Shown here in pieces: positions 24,966 to 33,206 of a DNA stretch of 64,000 bases (positions within the stretch are counted from its first letter, which is position 1; every line of letters begins with the position of its first letter). The DNA comes from Dehalococcoidia bacterium (GTDB taxonomy: Bacteria > Chloroflexota > Dehalococcoidia > UBA2979), in NCBI GenBank assembly GCA_023228825.1, contig JALOAL010000015.1:1-64000 (forward strand), written 5' to 3'. A program made the position numbers and the translations under genes. The notes beneath the pieces were generated by a model, which did no database searches, was not told the DNA's origin, and saw only the letters and a program-made list of their open reading frames with translations.

Positions 24966-25424
24966 GTGAGCACACACGCCGTTGGCATCGACCTGATCGA
25001 GACAGACCGAGTCGCCCGAGTGCTGGCCAAGCACCCGGAGCGGTTCATCAAGCGCGTCTTTACGCCTGCGGAGGCCGCGTTCTGTCGCGGCCGCGTCCCG
25101 GAACTGGCCGCCCGCTTCGCCTCGAAGGAGGCGGTGATGAAGGCCCTGGGCACCGGCGCGCGCTCCGTCGCGTGGCGGGACATTGAGGTGCTGCCGGACC
25201 GCCGAGGCAAGCCGCTCGTCTACCTCTACGGAGGCGCGAAGGCGCGGGCGGAGGTGATCGGGCTGGAGGCGATCGACATCTCCCTCACTCACCTCGCGGA
25301 CTTCTCCATGGCCGTGGTGGTCTGCACGGCGACCCGGCCCGAGTTCGACCATGCCGAGTCGCGCGCCCGCCTCGTGGCCTACCTCCAGCAGCGCGGGCTG
25401 CTGGGGGAGGACGAACAGAACTGA
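24966..25424 (+). CDS. acpS: holo-[acyl-carrier-protein] synthase
   Basis: 152 residues from GTG 24966. 'HAVGIDLIETDRVARVL' (Mg-binding G-I-D), 'RFIKRVFTPAEAAFCRG' and 'ARFASKEAVMKALGTG' (W/FxxKEA catalytic motif) are the AcpS signatures. It transfers the 4'-phosphopantetheine arm from CoA to acyl carrier protein. About 25 extra residues extend the C-terminus (DHAESRARLVAYLQQRG) compared with the usual ~125. TGATG overlap with nnr, as is common for acpS-nnr pairs. Confidence 0.93.
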   Translation: MSTHAVGIDLIETDRVARVLAKHPERFIKRVFTPAEAAFCRGRVPELAARFASKEAVMKALGTGARSVAWRDIEVLPDRRGKPLVYLYGGAKARAEVIGLEAIDISLTHLADFSMAVVVCTATRPEFDHAESRARLVAYLQQRGLLGEDEQN

Positions 25425-27055
25425 TGGCGAAACTCGTCACCACGGAGCAGATGCGCGCCCTGGAGCAGACGGCGGTGGAGGCCGGCGTCTCCGAGCGCTC
25501 GCTCATGGCGCAGGCGGGCCTGGCGGTGGCCCAGGAAGCGTGGATGACCCTGGGCACCGTGGAAGACAAGCCCGTCCTCGTGCTGTGCGGCCCGGGCAAC
25601 AATGGCGGCGACGGACTGGTCGCCGCCCGCCAACTCGCCGAGTGGGGCGCCCCCGTCCACGTCTACCTGCTCCGCCCTCGCCCCGAGGACGACCCGGAGT
25701 GGGCCGCCGTCCGCGAGGCGGACCTGCCCGTAACCGTCGCGGAGGCGGACCCCACGTCCGAGGCGCTCGAGGGCCTGCTGCGCCAGGCGGTGCTCGTGAT
25801 CGACGCGCTCTTCGGCACGGGGCTGCGGCCGGCGGAGCGTCCGCTGGAGGGCGCCGCCGCCGCCGTCCTGGCGCGGCTGCGCGCGGCGCGGGAGGCGACG
25901 CCGGCGGTGCAACTGCTGGCGGCGGACCTGCCCTCCGGGGTGGACGCGGACACCGGCGTTGCGGATCCCGCCACGGTCGCGGCGGACCTCACGGTCACGT
26001 TCGGCTGCGCGAAACTCGGCCTCTTCCAGGCGCCCGGACGTACCCTGGCCGGCCGCGTGGAGGTGGTGGACATCGGCATCCCTGCGGCTGCGGTGCGCGA
26101 CCTGCCGTTCGAGGACCTCCGGATGCGCGACCTGCGCGCCGCGGTCCCGCCTCGAGCGGAGGACGGCAACAAGGGCACGTTCGGCCGCGCGCTGATCGTC
26201 GCCGGCTCGCGGCGCTACCCCGGGGCGGCGCGCCTGGCTGCGGAGGCGGCCGCCCGCTCCGGCTGCGGGGTGGTGACGATCGCGGCGCCGGAGGCGGTGC
26301 AGCCGCTCCTGGTCGCGCTGCCCGATCCCACGCACGAACCGCTGCCGACAGAAGCGCCCGGCGGCGGCGAACTGGACGCCGCCTCCGCCCGTGCGCTGCT
26401 CCGCGCGCTCCGAGGCATGCGCGCGCGTGCCCTCCTGGTGGGGCCTGGCCTGGGCCTGTCGGACGCGACGCGCGGCTTCGTGCAGCATCTCCTCGCCGGC
26501 CTCGACGCCGCGGCGGCCGAGGGCGGCACGCAGACGGTAGTGCTGGACGCGGATGCCCTGAACGTGATCGCGGGCGAGGCGGACTGGCACGCGCGCTTCG
26601 CCCTGCCTCGAATCCTGACGCCCCATCCCGGCGAGATGGCGCGCCTGCTGCGCACCAGCGTGGAGGACGTACAGGCCCACCGCCTGCCGATGGCCACCGA
26701 GTACGCGCAGCGCACCGGCTCCGTGGTCGTCCTGAAGGGCGCCGGCACCATCGTGGCCGCGCCGGACGGACGTGCGAGGCTCTCCGACGTGGCGCACTCA
26801 GCCCTGGCCCACGGGGGCACCGGCGATGTGCTGGCGGGCCTGATCGTGGGCCTGCTGGCGCAGGGCGTCTCGCCCTTCGACGCCGCCAGTGCCGCTGTCT
26901 GGCTCCAGGCCGAGTGCGCCCGCCAGGTCTCGGAGGTCTACGGGCCCGCCTCCACGCTGGCCAGCGACCTGCTGCGGGCGCTGCCGGAGGCGCGCAAACT
27001 GCTCGATCCCCCCTCGGCGGGGCCGGCTGGGCCGGACGTTATGTTCGCTCGATAG
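25424..27055 (+). CDS. nnr: bifunctional NAD(P)H-hydrate epimerase/dehydratase Nnr
   Basis: 543 residues, two domains. The N-terminal YjeF_N epimerase (1-~225) includes 'EQMRALEQTAVEAGVSERSLMAQAG', 'VLVLCGPGNNGGDGLVAARQL' and 'VVIDALFGTGL'. The C-terminal YjeF_C/carbohydrate-kinase-like dehydratase (~240-520) includes 'NKGTFGRALIVAGSRRYPGAARLAA', 'RILTPHPGEMARLL', 'VVLKGAGTIVAAPDG' and 'HGGTGDVLAGLIVGLLAQG'. It repairs hydrated NAD(P)H in the cytosol. ATG overlaps the acpS stop. Confidence 0.94.
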   Translation: MAKLVTTEQMRALEQTAVEAGVSERSLMAQAGLAVAQEAWMTLGTVEDKPVLVLCGPGNNGGDGLVAARQLAEWGAPVHVYLLRPRPEDDPEWAAVREADLPVTVAEADPTSEALEGLLRQAVLVIDALFGTGLRPAERPLEGAAAAVLARLRAAREATPAVQLLAADLPSGVDADTGVADPATVAADLTVTFGCAKLGLFQAPGRTLAGRVEVVDIGIPAAAVRDLPFEDLRMRDLRAAVPPRAEDGNKGTFGRALIVAGSRRYPGAARLAAEAAARSGCGVVTIAAPEAVQPLLVALPDPTHEPLPTEAPGGGELDAASARALLRALRGMRARALLVGPGLGLSDATRGFVQHLLAGLDAAAAEGGTQTVVLDADALNVIAGEADWHARFALPRILTPHPGEMARLLRTSVEDVQAHRLPMATEYAQRTGSVVVLKGAGTIVAAPDGRARLSDVAHSALAHGGTGDVLAGLIVGLLAQGVSPFDAASAAVWLQAECARQVSEVYGPASTLASDLLRALPEARKLLDPPSAGPAGPDVMFAR

Positions 27056-27074
27056 CCGTCGCCCCTCCTGGATA

Positions 27075-27090
27075 CCCCCTGTGGAGGGGG
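27075..27090 (+). terminator. short hairpin after nnr
   Basis: CCCCCT-GTGG-AGGGGG, just after the nnr stop and before the fabD promoter. The stem is short and there is no T-run; it may equally be another GC palindrome. Confidence 0.35.
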
Positions 27091-27099
27091 CCATGCTGT

Positions 27100-27112
27100 T
27101 AGACTTTCCGTA
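27100..27112 (+). promoter_or_regulatory. leaderless-type -10 box before a fabD upstream ORF
   Basis: TAGACT (27100-27105), seven bases (TTCCGTA), then GTG at 27113 beginning a short ORF. Confidence 0.55.
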
Positions 27113-27172
27113 GTGATTCGGGCCCCGTATCCCGGTATTCACCGGGCGGCTCGGACCGGAGGCTTGCCGTGA
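27113..27172 (+). CDS. 19-codon leaderless upstream ORF coupled to fabD
   Basis: GTG ATT CGG ... TTG CCG TGA: 19 codons, with the TGA overlapping the fabD GTG (GTGA at 27169-27172). GTG stands exactly seven bases after TAGACT, so a transcript starting here would begin with this ORF. The peptide (starts VIRAPYPG) is not recognised. Its likely job is to bring ribosomes to fabD by termination-reinitiation; inferred from layout only. Confidence 0.5.
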   Translation: MIRAPYPGIHRAARTGGLP

Positions 27173-28212
27173 GCGACGCCACTGACCGCGCACGCGACAT
27201 CGCAGCGCCCGCCGACCTCGATACCGTCGACAGCGTCGACACCGAGGCGCTGGCGCTCGTCTTCCCCGGACAGGGTTCGCAGGCGCCCGGCATGGGCCGC
27301 CTGGTCTTCGAGCACTCGGCGGCCGCCCGCCAGGCGTTCGAGGAAGCCAGCGACATCACCGGCATTGACATGGCCGCCGTCTGCTTCGAGGCGGACGCGG
27401 ACGCACTCGCCTCCACCGAGAACACGCAGCCGGCCGTCCTCACCACGTCCGTCGCCATGCTCCGCGCCATGCGCGAGAAGGTGACGGAGGTGCGGGAGCA
27501 GGTGCGACCTCGGCTCTTCGGGGGGCACTCGCTAGGGCTCTTCAGCGCGGCCGTGGCCACCGGCGCACTGTCCTTCCGTGACTCGCTCATGGTGATCATG
27601 GAGCGCTCCCGCCTCATGGGCTCCTTCAACGAGGAGCGCCCCGTGGGCATGGCGGCCATTGTGGGCCTGGACGTGGTCACGGTGCGCGGCATCTGCGAGG
27701 ACGCCACGCAGGGCGAGTTGAGCCGCGTGGACGTGGCCAACCACAACGAGGACGTGCAGACCGTGATCTCGGGCGACGTGACCGCACTGGAGCGCGCCAT
27801 GGCCCGCGCCAAGGACCTGCAGGGGCGCGCCATCCGCCTGAAGTTGAAGGTCTCCAGCCACACCCCGCTGCACGTGGGACAGGCGGAGGAGTTCGCGCAG
27901 ATCATCAGCGAGATCCCGTTCGCGGACCCGGAACTCCCCATTGTCTCCAACATCACCTCCGACCTGCTGCGCACGGCCGCGGAGGTCCGCGCGGAGTTCG
28001 AGGCGCAGTTGAAGTCTCCCGTCCTGTGGGCGGAAAACGTGCGGCGCATGACGCGTGAAGGCGTGGACACCTTTGTGGAGGTGGGCCCCGGCCACGCGCT
28101 CTCCCGCATGATCAAGCGCATCCAGGACGAGAGCACTGCGGTCTCCCTGGACGACGCGCGCGAGGCGCCCATCCCCGTCTCCATCCTCCCCGCCAGACGA
28201 CCGACGGCCTGA
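27169..28212 (+). CDS. fabD: malonyl-CoA:ACP transacylase
   Basis: 347 residues, with ~25 extra residues at the N-terminus (TDRARDIAAPADLDTVDS). 'ALVFPGQGSQAPGMGRL' opens the fold, and 'LFGGHSLGLFSAAVATGAL' holds the catalytic Ser in GHSLG. 'VSSHTPLHVGQAEEF' has the His, and 'TFVEVGPGHALSRMI' is the conserved end. It loads malonate on ACP for fatty acid synthesis. GGAGG lies about six bases before the GTG. It heads fabD-fabF-fabF; no fabH, fabG or acpP gene is in the window. Confidence 0.93.
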   Translation: MSDATDRARDIAAPADLDTVDSVDTEALALVFPGQGSQAPGMGRLVFEHSAAARQAFEEASDITGIDMAAVCFEADADALASTENTQPAVLTTSVAMLRAMREKVTEVREQVRPRLFGGHSLGLFSAAVATGALSFRDSLMVIMERSRLMGSFNEERPVGMAAIVGLDVVTVRGICEDATQGELSRVDVANHNEDVQTVISGDVTALERAMARAKDLQGRAIRLKLKVSSHTPLHVGQAEEFAQIISEIPFADPELPIVSNITSDLLRTAAEVRAEFEAQLKSPVLWAENVRRMTREGVDTFVEVGPGHALSRMIKRIQDESTAVSLDDAREAPIPVSILPARRPTA

Positions 28213-28215
28213 CCG

Positions 28216-29451
28216 ATGCGGCGAGTGGTGGTGACTGGTCTTGGGCTGGTGACGCCCCTTGGCACTGACGTGGCCTGTACGTGGGACGCGTTGGTTGCCG
28301 GCCGCTCCGGCCTGGGCCTGATCACCCGCTTCGACACGTCCGCCTACGAACACCCGATCGCCGCAGAGGTGAAGGACTTTGACGCCTCCGCCTACGTGGA
28401 GCCGAAACTGCTCCGGCGCATCGACCTCTCCTCGCAGTTCGCGCTCGCGGCCACCCAGCAGGCGGTGGCGGACTCCGGGCTGGACCTGGCGTCCATGCCG
28501 CCTCGACGCGTGGGGGTGCTGCTGGGCACGGGCATGGGGAGCGCGCACCAGATCGTGGAGCAGCAGCGCATCCTGGACGAGAAGGGGCCGCGGCGGGTCT
28601 CGCCGTTCATGACGTCCCACATGCTGCCGGACACCGCCACCGGGCTCGTCGCCATGGCCACGGGGGCGCGCGGCCCCAACTTCGCCGTCACCGCCGCCTG
28701 CGCCACTGGCGGCGCCACCACGGGCGAGGCCGCGGAGATCATCCGCCGCGGCGACAGTGACGTGATGATCGCCGGAGGCTACGAGGCCCCCCTGCAGCCC
28801 ATCTACTACGCCGGCTTCGCCGCCATGAAGGCGCTCGCGGTGCACGAGGATCCGGCCAGGGCCGTGCGCCCGTTCGACCTCGACCGCAACGGGTTCATCC
28901 TGGGCGAGGGCGGCGCGGTACTGATCCTGGAAGAACTGGAGCACGCGCGGGCGCGTGGCGCGCGCATCTACGCGGAGTGGCGCGGCGCCGCCACCAGCAA
29001 CGACGCCTACGACATGGTGGGCGCGGCCGAGGACGGCCACGGCGTGGCGCAGGCCATGGAGGATGCGCTGGAGCGCGCCGGCCTGGACGCCTCGGAACTG
29101 GACTACATCAACGCCCACGGCACCGGCACCGCGCTGAACGACCGCGTGGAGACCCGGGCCATCCGCGACATCTTCGGCGAGCACGCGGACGAACTCATGG
29201 TGTCCTCCACCAAGTCCATGCACGGCCACATGATGGGCGCGGCCGGCGCGGTGGAGGCGGCGATCGCCGTGCTCACCTGCTACCACGGGCTGGTGCCCCC
29301 CACCATCAACTACGAGACACCGGACCCTGACTGCGACCTGGACTACGTGCCCAACCAGGCACGCCGCGCGGACGTACGCGCGGCCATGAGCACGTCCGTG
29401 GGGCTGGGCGGACACAACTCCGCGATCATCTTCAGCCGCTGGGAGGACTGA
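28216..29451 (+). CDS. fabF: beta-ketoacyl-ACP synthase II (first copy)
   Basis: 411 residues, full length. 'RRVVVTGLGLVTPLGTDV' opens it, and the Cys-His-His triad is present: C162 in 'FAVTAACATGGATT', His in 'INAHGTGTALND' and His in 'KSMHGHMMGAAG'. It condenses acyl-ACP with malonyl-ACP. The ATG lies 3 bp after the fabD stop, and the stop overlaps the next gene (TGATG). Confidence 0.95.
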   Translation: MRRVVVTGLGLVTPLGTDVACTWDALVAGRSGLGLITRFDTSAYEHPIAAEVKDFDASAYVEPKLLRRIDLSSQFALAATQQAVADSGLDLASMPPRRVGVLLGTGMGSAHQIVEQQRILDEKGPRRVSPFMTSHMLPDTATGLVAMATGARGPNFAVTAACATGGATTGEAAEIIRRGDSDVMIAGGYEAPLQPIYYAGFAAMKALAVHEDPARAVRPFDLDRNGFILGEGGAVLILEELEHARARGARIYAEWRGAATSNDAYDMVGAAEDGHGVAQAMEDALERAGLDASELDYINAHGTGTALNDRVETRAIRDIFGEHADELMVSSTKSMHGHMMGAAGAVEAAIAVLTCYHGLVPPTINYETPDPDCDLDYVPNQARRADVRAAMSTSVGLGGHNSAIIFSRWED

Positions 29452-30689
29452 TGGACGAGCGACGAGTCGTCGTGACGGGGATCGGCATCCTCTCGGCGGT
29501 AGGCGCCGGCCGCGAGGCCACCTGGGCGGGCCTGCTGGCCGGCCAGAACGGCATTGTCCCCACCACCCACGTGGACGTGTCTGACCTGACCTCGCAGGTG
29601 GCGGGGCAGGTGCCGGAGTTCGACCTGGCGCAGTACATCGACCGCAAGGAAGCGCGACGCATGGACCGCTTCACCCACCTGGCCGTGACCGCAGCCGGTG
29701 AAGCGCTGGACCAGGCCGGCCTGGACATCGCCGCCGAGGGCGACCAGATCGGCTGCATGATCGGATCCGGCATCGGCGGCATCGGCACGCTGGAGCAGGA
29801 GTTCGACGTCTTCTTCCACAAGGGGCCCAACCGCGTCTCGCCCCTACTGGTGCCCATGTTCATCCCGGATATGGCCGCCGGTCAGACCTCCATCCGCTTC
29901 GGGCTGCGCGGCCCCAACTACAACACCGTCTCCGCCTGCGCATCCGGTGCGGACGCGCTGGGCACCGCCTACGAGGTGATCCGCCGCGGCGACGCCGTAG
30001 CCATGGTGGCCGGCGGCTCCGAGGCGTGCGTGACGCGCATGTCGATCGCCGCCTTCGCCAACAGCCGCGCCCTCTCCCGCAACAACGACCCGGAGACGGC
30101 CAGCCGCCCGTTCGACGTGGACCGTGACGGCTTCGTCATTGGCGAAGGCGCCGGCATCATGGTGCTGGAGGATCGCGAACACGCGGAGGCGCGCGGGGCC
30201 GAGATCTACGCGGAGGTGCTGGCCTACGGCCAGTCCGCGGACGCCTTCCACGTCACCGCGCCGGCCGAGAACGGCGAAGGTGCTGCGCGGGCCATGAACC
30301 TGGCCCTGAAGCGCGCCGGCATCGCCGCCTCGGACGTCGACTACGTGAACGCGCACGGCACCAGCACTCCGCTGAACGACAAGTTCGAGACGATGTCGCT
30401 GAAGACCGTCTTCGGCGAGGCGGCGCACTCCATCCCCGTCTCCTCCTCGAAGTCGATGATCGGGCACACGCTGGGGGCGGCGGGCGGCATCGAGAGTGCG
30501 GTGACGGTGCTGTCGATCCGCGACCAGAAGATCCACCCCACGATCCACATCGTGAACCAGGATCCGGAATGCGACCTGGACTTCGTCGCCGAGGGCCCTC
30601 GTGACCTGGAGGTGCGTTACGCCATGTCCAACTCGCTGGGCTTCGGTGGCCACAACGCCTCGCTCATCTTCGGCCGCTACGAGGGCTGA
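29451..30689 (+). CDS. fabF: beta-ketoacyl-ACP synthase II (second copy)
   Basis: 412 residues, with the same complete triad as the upstream copy: C163 in 'NTVSACASGADALG', 'VNAHGTSTPLND' and 'KSMIGHTLGAAGG'. It looks closer to standard FabF (MDRFTHLAVTAAGEAL, GSGIGG, 'EEFD' loop) than the first copy does. The two differ enough along their length to be an old duplication, not a recent one. Different chain-length or branching preferences are possible. Confidence 0.95.
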   Translation: MDERRVVVTGIGILSAVGAGREATWAGLLAGQNGIVPTTHVDVSDLTSQVAGQVPEFDLAQYIDRKEARRMDRFTHLAVTAAGEALDQAGLDIAAEGDQIGCMIGSGIGGIGTLEQEFDVFFHKGPNRVSPLLVPMFIPDMAAGQTSIRFGLRGPNYNTVSACASGADALGTAYEVIRRGDAVAMVAGGSEACVTRMSIAAFANSRALSRNNDPETASRPFDVDRDGFVIGEGAGIMVLEDREHAEARGAEIYAEVLAYGQSADAFHVTAPAENGEGAARAMNLALKRAGIAASDVDYVNAHGTSTPLNDKFETMSLKTVFGEAAHSIPVSSSKSMIGHTLGAAGGIESAVTVLSIRDQKIHPTIHIVNQDPECDLDFVAEGPRDLEVRYAMSNSLGFGGHNASLIFGRYEG

Positions 30690-30802
30690 CCTGCTCCCCG
30701 CGAACGCACGCTCCCTCCCCCGTAGGGGCGCCGCGTGCTGCGCCCGTCCAGTGCTGGCGTCCGCCCTCCGAGGCGCTATCGGACTCACCTGGTCGACGGA
30801 GC

Positions 30803-30846
30803 CCCCCCACCCCAACCCTCCCCCTCCGGGGGGGAGGGAGTCAGAG
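30803..30846. repeat. dispersed GC-rich palindrome (copy 4)
   Basis: CCCCACCCCAACCCTCCCCC, a short loop and GGGGGGGAGGGAGTCAGA. The left arm matches copies 1 and 2, and the right end matches copy 3. It lies in the 204-bp gap between fabF and recJ, which holds no gene. Confidence 0.7.
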
Positions 30847-30893
30847 GGGCCCGGCCGCCCGCAGGCAGGCTCGCTCCCTACCGGGGCACGGAG

Positions 30894-32621
30894 ATGACCT
30901 CCACGTCCGCGGAGGCTCGCATCCTCGCGGGCTCTGGCGGGCGGCGGTGGCGCGTCCTGTCGCCCCCTCCGCTGGAGGGCTTCGCGGACGCGGGGCCGGG
31001 GTTGCCGGACCTCATGCGCATCCTGCTCGCCCAGCGAGGCGTCACGGACACGATCGCCGCCCGGCGCTACCTCGGCTCCCCCGGCGACCTCACGGATCCG
31101 CGGCTGATGCCGAACCTGGACGTGGCCGTGGAACGCCTCGCGCGCGCGTGCGAACGAGGCGAGACCGTGGCGGTCTACGGCGACTACGACGTGGACGGCG
31201 TCACCGCCACCACGCTGCTCGCCGAGGGCCTCGAGTGCCTCGGCGCCCGGCCGATGCCGTACATCCCCGACCGCTTCACGGAGGGCTACGGCCCCAACGT
31301 GCGTGCCGTGCGCCAACTGGCGGATCGAGGCGCCACCCTGCTGGTCACCGCTGACACCGGCACCTCCGCCGTGCTCGAGGTGGACGAGGCGAACTCGCTG
31401 GGCATGGACGTGGTGGTGATCGACCACCACACGATCCCGGAAGCGCTGCCGGACGCCCTTGCCATCGTCAACCCGAGGCTGAACGACATCGCTTACGGCT
31501 CGGAGCCGGCGGCCGTAGGCGTGGCGTACAAGGTGGTGCACGACCTGCACGACCGCCTCGGCCGGCCGTACGAGCCGGACGAACATCGCGCGCTGGTGGC
31601 GCTGGGCAACGTCTGTGACCTGGCGCCCATGCTGGCGGAGAACCGCGACCTGGTGCGCCTGGGGCTGGCCGCGCTCGCCAGGACGCAGCGCCCCGGCATC
31701 CTCGCGCTGTGCGAGGTGGCCGGGGTGAAGCCGGAGCACATCAGCACGGAGACCATCGGCTGGGGCCTCGGACCGCGCATCAACGCCGCGGGCCGCATGG
31801 AGCACGCCATGATCGCCCTCGATCTCCTGCGCGCTCCCACGCTGGCGCAGGCACGTCCGCTGGCGAAGCGCCTGGAGGACCTCAACCGCGCCCGCCGCGA
31901 GGCCACCACGGACGCCCTGGAGACCGCGCGCGAGTCGCTCACGGCGGCGGACCGCGCGGGCGCCCTCATCGTGGTCGCCAGCCCGGCGATCTCCTCGGGC
32001 ATCGTGGGGCTGTGCGCCGCGCGCCTCGCGGAGGAATTCTCGCGCCCGGCCATCGTGATGGAGGTCGCTGGCGGCGAGGGCCGCGGGTCCTGTCGTTCCA
32101 TCCCGGAGTTCGACGTCACCGAACTTCTGCGCCGCCACGGCGACCTGTTCGTGCGCTTCGGCGGCCACCGCGCCGCCGCCGGTTTCACGATCGAGGAGTC
32201 GCGCATCCCGGAGATGAAGGCGCGCCTGGTGGAGGACGCCGGCCGCCTGCTGGACGTCGCCAACCTCGCCCCCACGATCGGGGTGGACTGCGAACTGCCG
32301 CTGGAGGCGGTGGACCGTCAGACGCTGCAGTGGCTGGGCCTGCTGGCCCCTCACGGCGTGGGCAACGACACGCCGAAGTTCCTCGCACGCGGGGTGCAGG
32401 TGCAGGCGACGCGCGCAGTGGGAGCAGACGGCAGCCACCTGCAGATGACGCTGAAGTCCGGCCACGCCACCTGGAAGGCGATCTCCTTCGGCAACGCGGA
32501 GTACGAGGTGCCCGCCGGGGAGCAGGCGGACATCATCTACACCTTCCGCCAGGACGACTTCCGCGGCGACGGCTCCCTGCAACTGGAAGTCCTGGACCTC
32601 CGGCCCGCCACCTCCGACTAG
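30894..32621 (+). CDS. recJ: single-stranded-DNA-specific exonuclease RecJ
   Basis: 575 residues from ATG 30894; the longer frame reads through a palindrome. 'VAVYGDYDVDGVTATTLLA' (motif I), 'LLVTADTGTSA' (II), 'VVVIDHHTIPEALPDALAIVNP' (DHH, III), 'VALGNVCDLAPM' and 'LGPRINAAGRME' (IV) form the nuclease. The DHHA1 part 'VVASPAISSGIVGLCAARLAEEFSRPAIV' with 'GSCRSI' and 'RFGGHRAAAGFTI', and an OB-type C-terminus follow. RecJ degrades ssDNA 5' to 3' in recombination and repair. GGAG lies 2 bases before ATG, unusually close. Confidence 0.94.
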   Translation: MTSTSAEARILAGSGGRRWRVLSPPPLEGFADAGPGLPDLMRILLAQRGVTDTIAARRYLGSPGDLTDPRLMPNLDVAVERLARACERGETVAVYGDYDVDGVTATTLLAEGLECLGARPMPYIPDRFTEGYGPNVRAVRQLADRGATLLVTADTGTSAVLEVDEANSLGMDVVVIDHHTIPEALPDALAIVNPRLNDIAYGSEPAAVGVAYKVVHDLHDRLGRPYEPDEHRALVALGNVCDLAPMLAENRDLVRLGLAALARTQRPGILALCEVAGVKPEHISTETIGWGLGPRINAAGRMEHAMIALDLLRAPTLAQARPLAKRLEDLNRARREATTDALETARESLTAADRAGALIVVASPAISSGIVGLCAARLAEEFSRPAIVMEVAGGEGRGSCRSIPEFDVTELLRRHGDLFVRFGGHRAAAGFTIEESRIPEMKARLVEDAGRLLDVANLAPTIGVDCELPLEAVDRQTLQWLGLLAPHGVGNDTPKFLARGVQVQATRAVGADGSHLQMTLKSGHATWKAISFGNAEYEVPAGEQADIIYTFRQDDFRGDGSLQLEVLDLRPATSD

Positions 32622-32671
32622 TCCTGGCGGCACGGAGCAGGGGCGTCGCGGTATGCGGAACTCCCGAGGGC

Positions 32672-32716
32672 TACCCCCACCCCCGCCCGCTCCTTCCGAG
32701 GAAGGCGAGGGGGTCG
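32672..32716. repeat. dispersed GC-rich palindrome (copy 5, divergent)
   Basis: CCCCCACCCCCGCCCGCTCC, TTCCGAGGAA centre, GGCGAGGGGGTCGG. It is the same class as the other copies but with a longer central stem. It lies between convergent recJ and the 32730 gene and may act as a terminator. Confidence 0.5.
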
Positions 32717-32729
32717 GAATGCAGGGGCT

Positions 32730-33155
32730 CTACTCGTCCAGGCGGGACCAGATCGTCTGGTAGTCCTCGCCGACGATGGCGGCGCGGTGTTCGGCCTGTT
32801 CCACCAGGCGCAGCGACTGCAGGCAGCGCTCCGCCGTCTCCGGGCAGTCGATGCGCTCCAGCAGGCTCTCCCACACTCCGAGGTGCACCAGCGACTCCAC
32901 GCGGGCGTCCCACGGGATCCAGGTGATGGAGTTAGGGCGAGGGAACTGAGGGCGCAGGCGGCGGAGGGAGCGCAGGCGGTCCGCGCCGTCGCGGGCGATC
33001 GGCACCACCTTCACCATGGGCCCGGTAGAGGCGTTGCAGCGCGTGTCGATCAGCAGCGTGCGGCGCAGGGTGGTGAAGTAGAACGTGATCACGTCGGCTT
33101 CTGCGATGTTCTGGAGGACGGCCTCCAGGTCGATGTCGATGCCACCGTCGATCAT
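32730..33155 (-). CDS. conserved-type hypothetical protein, unrecognised
   Basis: 141 residues from ATG 33155, with GAGGGG eight bases before. 'VLQNIAEADVITFYFTTLRRTLLIDTRCN' and 'VKVVPIARDGADRLRSLRRLRPQFPRP' are its most structured parts, followed by 'SITWIPWDARVESLVHLGVWESLLERI'. It is cytosolic with no membrane segment or known motif and two cysteines in 'RIDCPETAERC'. It is the last gene of a run tyrS-33155 on the minus strand (51-bp gap). I do not recognise the family. Confidence 0.65.
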   Translation of the reverse strand: MIDGGIDIDLEAVLQNIAEADVITFYFTTLRRTLLIDTRCNASTGPMVKVVPIARDGADRLRSLRRLRPQFPRPNSITWIPWDARVESLVHLGVWESLLERIDCPETAERCLQSLRLVEQAEHRAAIVGEDYQTIWSRLDE

Positions 33156-33206
33156 GTCGGTACCCCTCGCCCGCTACGTGTAGCGCCCCGCCGGCGCCGC
33201 TGGCCC

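Noticed and set aside
29844..32633. 929-codon open frame on the minus strand opposite fabF and recJ
   Set aside because: It is antisense to well-supported genes, has no family features and reflects high GC with few stop codons. The same holds for the long minus frames at 2639-4483 and 27532-29415.
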